This document shows, piece by piece, positions 52,480-58,017 of a stretch of 64,000 nucleotides of DNA; position 1 is the stretch's first letter, and the number at the start of each line of letters is the position of its first letter. Where the stretch lies: NCBI GenBank assembly GCA_035628915.1, contig DASPIW010000022.1:116296-180295 (forward strand). Reading direction: 5' to 3'. The position numbers and the translations under genes were made by a program. This stretch comes from JARBUG01 sp035628915 (GTDB taxonomy: Bacteria; Bacillota; Sulfobacillia; Symbiobacteriales; Symbiobacteriaceae). The notes beneath the pieces were generated by a model. That model made no database searches and had not been told where the DNA came from. It saw only the letters and a program-made list of their open reading frames with translations.

Positions 52480-52698
52480 TTCTGCTTCCTCCGCTAGGGG
52501 TTAGTGGCCGCCGCCTGCCGTTGTGGATTCCTTGGTTGACCCTTGAGGTCAACTCCGCTTGTGATCTGCGTTGAGTATAGATTATTCTGCCGATTCAAAG
52601 TAAATAGCATTTTGGTATTGTGTTTCCGGCCCTTTCGTGACCGGACCAGTACTCCTTATGGGTGGGTGACATTGAAGAACCAATTGCGCAATGGAAAA

Positions 52699-52726
52699 GC
52701 CCGACGGTCGAGGTCGAACGTCGGGC
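52699..52726 (-). terminator. Hairpin of the GCCCGACGTTC family
   Basis: GCCCGACG (52699-52706) and CGTCGGGC (52719-52726) pair. On the leftward strand the hairpin directly follows the gene fragment at 52732-52840 and is followed by TTTTCC, so it looks like a working terminator for leftward transcripts. Confidence 0.7.
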
Positions 52727-52731
52727 GTAGC

Positions 52732-52840
52732 GGGTATCCCGGGAGCCCGGATCCGCCACGGCGTTGGCCAGGCGCATGTAGAGATCCCGCGCGCGCAGCT
52801 CGGCGGCGATATCGGAATACAGGTCCGTGGAGCTGTATCC
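52732..52840 (-). pseudogene. Central fragment of a Mn-catalase-like gene
   Basis: The leftward strand encodes YSSTDLYSDIAAELRARDLY and then MRLANAVADPGSRDT before running into the hairpin. The peptide is nearly identical to the parent, but the DNA differs at many third positions and is more GC-rich. So this piece derives from a diverged paralogue rather than a recent copy. About nine codons (KYTDVSGNI equivalent) are missing. Confidence 0.75.
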
Positions 52841-52928
52841 AGCCCTATACCCGTGGAGTGCTCAACGGTCTCGTCCGCGCAAGGAGCACCTCACGGCAAC
52901 GCCGAAATCAGAGGTCGATCGGCAACAT

Positions 52929-52979
52929 AACACCCCGAGAGCCGGCGAGCCGATCCTGGCCCCGCTCGGTCGGGGTGTT
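52929..52979. terminator. Long-loop terminator next to the copper-amine-oxidase-like domain gene
   Basis: AACACCCCGA (52929-52938) and TCGGGGTGTT (52970-52979) form a 10-bp stem with a GC-rich 31-base loop, 24 bases beyond the stop at 53003. The rest of 52480-52928 holds only the decayed fragment and hairpin listed separately. Confidence 0.6.
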
Positions 52980-53002
52980 TCTACATCAGTTCCGCAAGGT
53001 GA

Positions 53003-53302
53003 TTACCGCCTGGCCCGCGTCACCGTGACCGTGCGGCTAGCAGCGTCCCAGCCCACCAGGTCGCCCAGCGCCTCTCCCGCAAGACGCAAGGGAATGAAGG
53101 TGCGGCCGGCGATGATCTGAGCCGGCACGTCGACCGTCTTGACCACCCTGTAAACTGTGGGCGACGTGCTGCCGACGGGAATTCGGATCTCCGTGCCGCC
53201 CCGGATCCCAACGGCGGTAGAAGTGTCGGCCTCCCAGCGCACTTCTGCCCCCAGGGCCTCGAACAGCGCCCGCATGGGCACCAGCAGGCGCCCGTCCTGC
53301 AT
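53003..53302 (-). CDS. Copper amine oxidase N-terminal-type domain, probably the frameshifted C-terminus of the upstream gene
   Basis: From its first ATG the frame encodes 99 residues with two CuAO-N repeats (GRLLVPMRALFEALGAEVRW and AGRTFIPLRLAGEALGDLVG). These domains are common non-catalytic surface or cell-wall modules in Gram-positives. The open frame extends upstream to about 53355 and supplies the missing start of the domain (IRVVIDGGEVSFDPAPV). It then meets the upstream gene at a run of five G (53354-53358). Restoring one G would fuse the two frames as LPGGGIRVVIDGG. No ribosome site precedes the ATG. It is best read as the detached end of that gene. Confidence 0.6.
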   Translation of the reverse strand: MQDGRLLVPMRALFEALGAEVRWEADTSTAVGIRGGTEIRIPVGSTSPTVYRVVKTVDVPAQIIAGRTFIPLRLAGEALGDLVGWDAASRTVTVTRARR

Positions 53303-53340
53303 GACCGGTGCTGGATCGAATGATACTTCCCCACCGTCGA

Positions 53341-56010
53341 TTACGACCCGAATCCCCCGCCCGGCAGTTCTGCCGGAGCGACGACCGGCGGGACGGGAGC
53401 CTGTACAATTCGGAGAACCAGGGGCACCTGGAACAAGGAACTGTCGTGCTCCGGCCCGGCGTTCAGGAGATAGTCAATCACGCCGGCATCGACGGGCAGG
53501 TTCAGCGTGAAAGCGGTATAGGTCTTGCCGTCTGCTTTATACCTGGGGAGGTCGTAAATGGCCTGCGACAGCGAACCCCGCGAATCCTGGACACCGGTCC
53601 GGTCGAACAGGAATCTCACGCCGTCACCTTTCACCAGTTCCTGTACCGATGCCACGCCGCGGGGCATCTTGTAGATGTTGAGCTGGAGCCGCAGCGCCTG
53701 TGCCTGAGCGAAATCGGGGCTCACGAGTTCCGCCGTGATCACGGACGGACGGCCCAGGGTTACTTCCGCCTGCGTCAGCCGCACGAGGTCCGGACGTTCG
53801 GTGGCCGGCCCTCTCGGATCGGCGGCCCCGGCAGACGCGGAACATGGAACGGAGCGCGCCGGAGAGGCACCGGCCTGGGTCGTGCCAGTCCCCCGCACAA
53901 AACGCGGGGTGATAAGCTCTCCCTGGTTCTGTCCCTCAGGGTGGCGCGAAAACATACTAAACTCCAGCATACCGGCGTCGGTCGGCATGTTCAGGGTGAA
54001 GCGGGTGTAGGTCCGGCCCTCCCGCACGGTCTTCGGAACCTCAAACGAGAACCGGCGTGCCGGCCCGAGGTTTCCGTCGGCGACCTCTCGGTCCTCCGCG
54101 AAGCAGACGCCTTCGCCGCTGACAAGGTCCCGGGCATCGGCCAGCCCATGGGGCAGGTCATACACATCCACCTGTAAACCGAAGGTGACGCCCGAGGCAA
54201 AACCGGGATCGATGATCTCGGCCTCTACCGTCGTGGCGCTCCCCAGGGGAATGGTCCGGGGCGTCAGGCGCACGGCCTGGTCGCCCATATACAGATCAAA
54301 GGAGAACGACCTGAGGCCCTCCGAGATATCGGCTGGATCGACAGTAAGGCCCAGGCCCCGGTAGAAGGTGAAGAAGTCGGTGTGGTCCTTGCCGGTGACG
54401 CTCTTCAAAATGGCGATGATCTCCGACTCGGTCAGGTCCCCTGTTGACAGGTCCTTGTGCTTACGGGCGGCAAGCGCGAAGGTGCCGAGACTCACAGGCG
54501 CGGTGGTGTGAAATGGCGACTGGAACCGAACGGCAAATTGGAAGTCGCCCGCTGCCGAGACCAGTTCCTGATTGACAAAGTAAAGGGACGGATGTCCGGC
54601 ATAATACAAGTCGGCGACCTGACGAACGAAAACCTGAAAATCGGCATTCAGTTCCTCCAGCGGCGCCGTGTCGACCGCATCGAACCGCTCGATGTTCTGC
54701 CGGAAGAAGGGGCGCCAGTCCTGGCCTGTCAGCTCGGTCAGGACCGCCAGGACCTGATCGTTGGTTGCCATGGTCGGACGGTCCACGCGCCGGTAGCGTT
54801 GCCACAGTGTGACGAACAGGTCATAAATGTCCTTCTGCCCGCCGGTCTGCCGCTTGATCTCGTGGTCCATCAGGTAGGTGAGCACGAATTGGTACGGATA
54901 ACTCTGCCAGTTGCCTGCGGTGTTTCCGAACTTGAGACCCCGCAGGTAGTGGATCTTGCGCTCATAGACCATGCCGCGGAAGTTGAAATCGCCCCGCCGG
55001 GGCGGCATGAGAAGCCCTTCGGCCCAGGTGCTCAGCCCTTCGTTCCCATAGCCCATGACGGAAAATGGCGTCACGTCTCCATCGTGGCCCAGATAGGCGT
55101 GAACCATGTGATGGGTGGCCAGGGGGAATTCCCGATCGGGGTAAAGGGCGTAAATCTCCCAGGTAGCGCCAGCCTGCCAGAGGCCGGGGCCCACCAACAG
55201 GATCTCCTTGAACGGGTACGAGCCGAAGATCTGTTTCAATTCCAGGTAGGCAGCGTGGTACTCGTCGGCGTTCAGCAAGGCCTGATCGAGGGCGGTACCG
55301 TCCATATAGGCGTTCCAATGGCGGTACTCCCGGCCCTTGAACCCCACCACTCTGACCCGAAAGCCATCCGCGTAGGTTCTGGTCTCGTCAAAGTCCACGA
55401 CGCCAAAAAACCACCCGCTGATTTTGGTTTCCAGGCGGAGGTCGGTGAAGGTGTCGGGGTTGATTACCTGCCACTCCCCTTCCGGCCGCTGGTGCGTGAC
55501 CAGGGACCATCCCTTGGGTAGGACAAACCGGGCTCGGGCATCAGCCAGTGGCTGCTCCACCGGCACGAACAGGGCAGTATACCCCGTCAGAATTCCCCCG
55601 ACATCCGTGACATTGACGTTGCGGCCGCGGTCGACCTTGTCCAGGTCAATGGAATAGCGGGCCACCACGGTACCAGCCGCTGAGTCGACTGCGACGCTTC
55701 GCTGATCGATAACGCGGTGGGTGAGCGGGGTGCCGTCGGCTGCGAAAAAGCGGAGGTCCCGGACGCCCTGCATGAAATCACGGTGATGGGTGGCAAAGCC
55801 CAACTCCAGCCGCCCCGGCGCAGCCAGGTTCTGGAAAACAGCTTCGATTGTGATCCCTTCCTGCGGCGGCGCCGTCACCGTAACCGTATAGGCCACTGTA
55901 ACTCCGGGGGGCTCCGGAGCGGCAAGAGCCGGCGCACCGGACAGCACCGGGACGAGTTGGAGGACCAGGATGAAGATGAATGCTATCGCGATCCAAGACC
56001 TCTTCAGCAT
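53341..56010 (-). CDS. Exported M1/M61-like peptidase-fold protein, apparently lacking the catalytic Glu
   Basis: The 889-residue protein has a signal peptide (1-31, ending PALAA), a beta-rich N-terminal domain, a gluzincin-like region (about 240-480) and three C-terminal beta domains. Two of these are repeats with EA/VTLG-like starts (VRLTPRTIPLGSATTVEAEI, VRLTQAEVTLGRPSVITAEL) and FTLNMPTDAGM/FTLNLPVDAGV ends. The zinc motif HExxH reads His300-His301-Met-Val-His304, with the third-ligand Glu324 (GNEGLSTWAEG) in place. The catalytic Glu is thus replaced by His. It ends GGGFGS at a G-run, beyond which a copper-amine-oxidase-like domain continues in another frame. GAGAGGTGA precedes the ATG. 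Confidence 0.75.
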   Translation of the reverse strand: MLKRSWIAIAFIFILVLQLVPVLSGAPALAAPEPPGVTVAYTVTVTAPPQEGITIEAVFQNLAAPGRLELGFATHHRDFMQGVRDLRFFAADGTPLTHRVIDQRSVAVDSAAGTVVARYSIDLDKVDRGRNVNVTDVGGILTGYTALFVPVEQPLADARARFVLPKGWSLVTHQRPEGEWQVINPDTFTDLRLETKISGWFFGVVDFDETRTYADGFRVRVVGFKGREYRHWNAYMDGTALDQALLNADEYHAAYLELKQIFGSYPFKEILLVGPGLWQAGATWEIYALYPDREFPLATHHMVHAYLGHDGDVTPFSVMGYGNEGLSTWAEGLLMPPRRGDFNFRGMVYERKIHYLRGLKFGNTAGNWQSYPYQFVLTYLMDHEIKRQTGGQKDIYDLFVTLWQRYRRVDRPTMATNDQVLAVLTELTGQDWRPFFRQNIERFDAVDTAPLEELNADFQVFVRQVADLYYAGHPSLYFVNQELVSAAGDFQFAVRFQSPFHTTAPVSLGTFALAARKHKDLSTGDLTESEIIAILKSVTGKDHTDFFTFYRGLGLTVDPADISEGLRSFSFDLYMGDQAVRLTPRTIPLGSATTVEAEIIDPGFASGVTFGLQVDVYDLPHGLADARDLVSGEGVCFAEDREVADGNLGPARRFSFEVPKTVREGRTYTRFTLNMPTDAGMLEFSMFSRHPEGQNQGELITPRFVRGTGTTQAGASPARSVPCSASAGAADPRGPATERPDLVRLTQAEVTLGRPSVITAELVSPDFAQAQALRLQLNIYKMPRGVASVQELVKGDGVRFLFDRTGVQDSRGSLSQAIYDLPRYKADGKTYTAFTLNLPVDAGVIDYLLNAGPEHDSSLFQVPLVLRIVQAPVPPVVAPAELPGGGFGS

Positions 56011-56086
56011 TTCCGCGTCACCTCTCGGCCCGAATATTCAAGTACTTGGTGATATACTCCTTCCTTCTCTCACAATTCGCCGTGTA

Positions 56087-56160
56087 TGACCGCCCGTCGC
56101 CGCCCGGTTGGTCGGCGCCTTCACGCCAGCATCGGACTCAGGCGCGGAGAGGGCGGCGCC
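56087..56160. repeat. Spacer segment repeated at 14200-14250
   Basis: CGCCCGGTTGGTCGGCGCCT with the following TCACGCC is matched by CGCCCGGTTGGCCGGCGCCT plus TCACGCC near 14212-14240. Both copies lie next to Mn-catalase-like and M61-like sequence. No coding frame is evident in 56011-56177. Confidence 0.65.
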
Positions 56161-56177
56161 CTTCAGCTATGTCTCTG

Positions 56178-56355
56178 TCACACCCTTCCTCCCGCCTGCT
56201 GGGGCGGGTACTGGACGGCGTACGGATACGGATACTGCGGAGGGTACGTCAGTGGCGCCGGCGCCGGCACCGGGGCGTAGGCGTCAAGGAACTGCTTGTA
56301 GGTGCCGGGGCTGGAGTTGACGTAGGGGTGCTTGAACCACTCCCGGGGCAGTTCG
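56178..56355 (-). pseudogene. Second copy of the Mn-catalase-like C-terminus beyond the gene's own terminator
   Basis: The leftward strand encodes ELPREWFKHPYVNSSPGTYK and continues through the Pro/Tyr tail to a TGA, almost identical to residues 167-222 of the intact protein. It starts 10 bases after the hairpin at 56366-56393 and has no credible ribosome site. It is a duplicated 3' end, not a gene. Near identity marks it as the youngest copy in the window. Confidence 0.85.
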
Positions 56356-56365
56356 AAATGGTAAG

Positions 56366-56393
56366 GCCCGACGTTCAAAGTCGAACGTCGGGC
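56366..56393 (-). terminator. Terminator hairpin of the Mn-catalase-like gene (GCCCGACGTTC family)
   Basis: GCCCGACGTTC (56366-56376) and GAACGTCGGGC (56383-56393) form a perfect 11-bp stem with a 6-base loop, 10 bases past the stop. On the leftward strand CCTTACC follows, so the T-run is weak. Confidence 0.75.
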
Positions 56394-56402
56394 TTGTTAG
56401 GG

Positions 56403-57077
56403 TCACGCCTTGCCCCCCGCCTGCTGAGGCGGATACTGCACGGCGTACGGATATGGATACTGCGGCGGATAGGTCAGCGGCGCCGGCGCCGGCACCGGGG
56501 CGTAGGCGTCGAGGAACTGCTTATAGGTGCCGGGGCTCGCGTTCACGTATGGGTGCTTGAACCACTCTCGGGGCAGCTCAATCGTCCCCTTGATCGACTC
56601 CAGGGCTCGGGCAAAGGCCGCCGCATGCGCCTCCTCCCGGTTGCCCAAGAAGAGGAGGGCGTCCCGGGACCCGGGGTCCGGCACGGCGTTGGCGAGATGC
56701 ATGTATAAATCCCTAGCTCTCAATTCTGCAGCTATGTCACTGTACAGGTCAGTGATGATGTTCCCGCTCACGTCCGTATACTTGGAGCTCCACTCATTGC
56801 CCCCAGCATCGCGCATCTTCACCACAACACCGTGCTGGCGGGCCATTTCGGCCACCATCTCCCAGTGGGAGATCTCTTCGGTGCCAATGTCCTCGAGCAA
56901 GTCACGGATCTCAGGAATGTTGGTGTTGAACCGCTGGGTCAAGTAGGTATTGAGCGCCGTCGCCTCCGAGTCGGCCCCGGCATACTGCTCCAAAATGAGC
57001 TGCCCCCACTTCGGGTTCGCATCCAGCACCTTGACTGGCCTGAGCAGTTCCTTCTTGTGAATGAACAATCCGGTCAC
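56403..57077 (-). CDS. Manganese catalase / CotJC-like ferritin-fold protein with Pro/Tyr-rich tail
   Basis: The 224-residue protein has a dimetal four-helix core. Candidate ligands are Glu38 (GADSEATAL), Glu67/Glu68 with His71 (GTEEISHWEM), Glu118 (DIAAELRARDL) and Glu149 with His151 (REEAHAAAF). This matches Mn-catalase and spore coat protein CotJC. A tail from about residue 192 is a Pro/Tyr/Ala repeat (PAPAPLTYPPQYPYPY), fitting a coat or surface location. It is third of a leftward operon with two small unknown genes. Decayed copies of this gene occur at five other places in the window. Codons in the centre (56700-56890) look less GC-rich than the ends. Confidence 0.85.
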   Translation of the reverse strand: MTGLFIHKKELLRPVKVLDANPKWGQLILEQYAGADSEATALNTYLTQRFNTNIPEIRDLLEDIGTEEISHWEMVAEMARQHGVVVKMRDAGGNEWSSKYTDVSGNIITDLYSDIAAELRARDLYMHLANAVPDPGSRDALLFLGNREEAHAAAFARALESIKGTIELPREWFKHPYVNASPGTYKQFLDAYAPVPAPAPLTYPPQYPYPYAVQYPPQQAGGKA

Positions 57078-57126
57078 ATCTCCTTCCGTCCGGGTACAAA
57101 GGAGGGAGCGGCGTGGGCCGCTCCCG

Positions 57127-57342
57127 TTAGTCAGCCACGTCCTTGGTTTGCAGGCCGAACGCCCACATTTCGCCGGGCGGCGCCATGCGTGCGGGCGGCC
57201 CGAACCGCGCCGCCCACTCGAGCCACTGGGCAGCGTACGGATGAATCTGCTGGGGACTCCAGGTGATCTCCCAGTCGGCTCCGCCGATCACAAAGACTCC
57301 GGGCGCCTCAGTGGGGCGCCCCCAGTTATAGGGAACCTGCAC
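57127..57342 (-). CDS. Small unknown protein in the Mn-catalase operon
   Basis: The 71-residue protein (MQVPYNWGRPTEAPGVFVIG) is rich in Trp and Pro, acidic at the end, and without signal or membrane segment. I do not recognise it; it is not an obvious CotJB. GTG 57342 follows GAGGAGGAAT, which overlaps the stop of the previous gene. It is 49 bases before the Mn-catalase-like gene. The arrangement resembles cotJABC, so a spore-coat or storage role is inferred only from context. Confidence 0.7.
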   Translation of the reverse strand: MQVPYNWGRPTEAPGVFVIGGADWEITWSPQQIHPYAAQWLEWAARFGPPARMAPPGEMWAFGLQTKDVAD

Positions 57343-57356
57343 GGAGGGATTCCTCC

Positions 57357-57632
57357 TCAGGATTCCGAGTAGTATGGCGCGCCGGAAACCGGGCCGGGCA
57401 CCATCCAGGGGATGCCGTGGTACATCGGGTTGCGTGGCATCGGTCCGATGAGGTTTCTTGCCACCATTTGCTCAACCGCGGCCACGGCCTGGTCGGTCGG
57501 AACACCTGAGCCGGCGAGGTAGCCGGCAATGGTGGCCTTGACCAGGGTCTGCCCGTCAATCATGTCGCCGCGGAGCTCGCGCATGAACCTTTCGGCCAGG
57601 GTTGCTGCGACGGTGAGCGCCTGCTGCTCCAT
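57357..57632 (-). CDS. Small unknown protein, first gene of the Mn-catalase operon
   Basis: The 91-residue protein has a helical N-terminal half (LAERFMRELRGDMIDGQTLV, AAVEQMVARNLIG) and a Pro/Tyr/Met-rich end (PMYHGIPWMVPGPVSGAPYY). I do not recognise a family. Start ATG 57632 has AAGGAGG about 12 bases upstream. Its TGA lies within the ribosome site of the next gene, so the genes are co-translated. Confidence 0.7.
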   Translation of the reverse strand: MEQQALTVAATLAERFMRELRGDMIDGQTLVKATIAGYLAGSGVPTDQAVAAVEQMVARNLIGPMPRNPMYHGIPWMVPGPVSGAPYYSES

Positions 57633-57702
57633 GTAAGACTGACCCCTCCTTCTTCACTCCATGGTATGCAGGTGACATATGGTGGAGTGAGGTGATTCCC
57701 GC

Positions 57703-57975
57703 ATGTTCTCCCCGTGGCAGATGCAACAGATGCGGCAGGCCCGGCCACTGCAGGTGACCATCGTTCCGTTGGGGCGGGCGCCCCTCATGGAAACGGCGTC
57801 GGGCGGCTTCCCGGTTCCGCAGTCAATGACGGCCGAAATGTTCCCGCCCGCAGTTCGCGAGTCGATTCTGCGCCTGTTCCAGGGCCCGCCCAAACCATCT
57901 GTCTCCTTGAACGTAATGAACCAGACACAAGCGAGCATGATCGCGCCGGATTTGCCAAACAGGGCAAACGTATAG
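57703..57975 (+). CDS. Small unknown protein divergent from the Mn-catalase operon
   Basis: The 90-residue protein (MFSPWQMQQMRQARPLQVTI) is rich in Pro, Met and Gln with no membrane segment. It is not recognised. TGAGGTGA lies upstream of the ATG and a strong terminator follows the stop, which supports a real gene. Its composition, like that of the divergent genes, suggests a coat-type protein, but this is inference. Confidence 0.6.
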   Translation: MFSPWQMQQMRQARPLQVTIVPLGRAPLMETASGGFPVPQSMTAEMFPPAVRESILRLFQGPPKPSVSLNVMNQTQASMIAPDLPNRANV

Positions 57976-57977
57976 AA

Positions 57978-58016
57978 AGAGACGGCATAGGCCCGCCTAG
58001 GGTCTGTGCCGTCTCT
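57978..58016. terminator. Bidirectional terminator between the small gene and comEC
   Basis: AGAGACGGCA (57978-57987) and TGCCGTCTCT (58007-58016) form a perfect 10-bp stem between convergent genes, each stop within a few bases of it. Confidence 0.8.
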
Positions 58017-58017
58017 G

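Noticed and set aside
41774..57077. Dispersed fragments considered as insertion-sequence remnants
   Set aside because: No transposase sequence, terminal inverted repeats or target duplications were seen; the pieces match a Mn-catalase-like gene instead.
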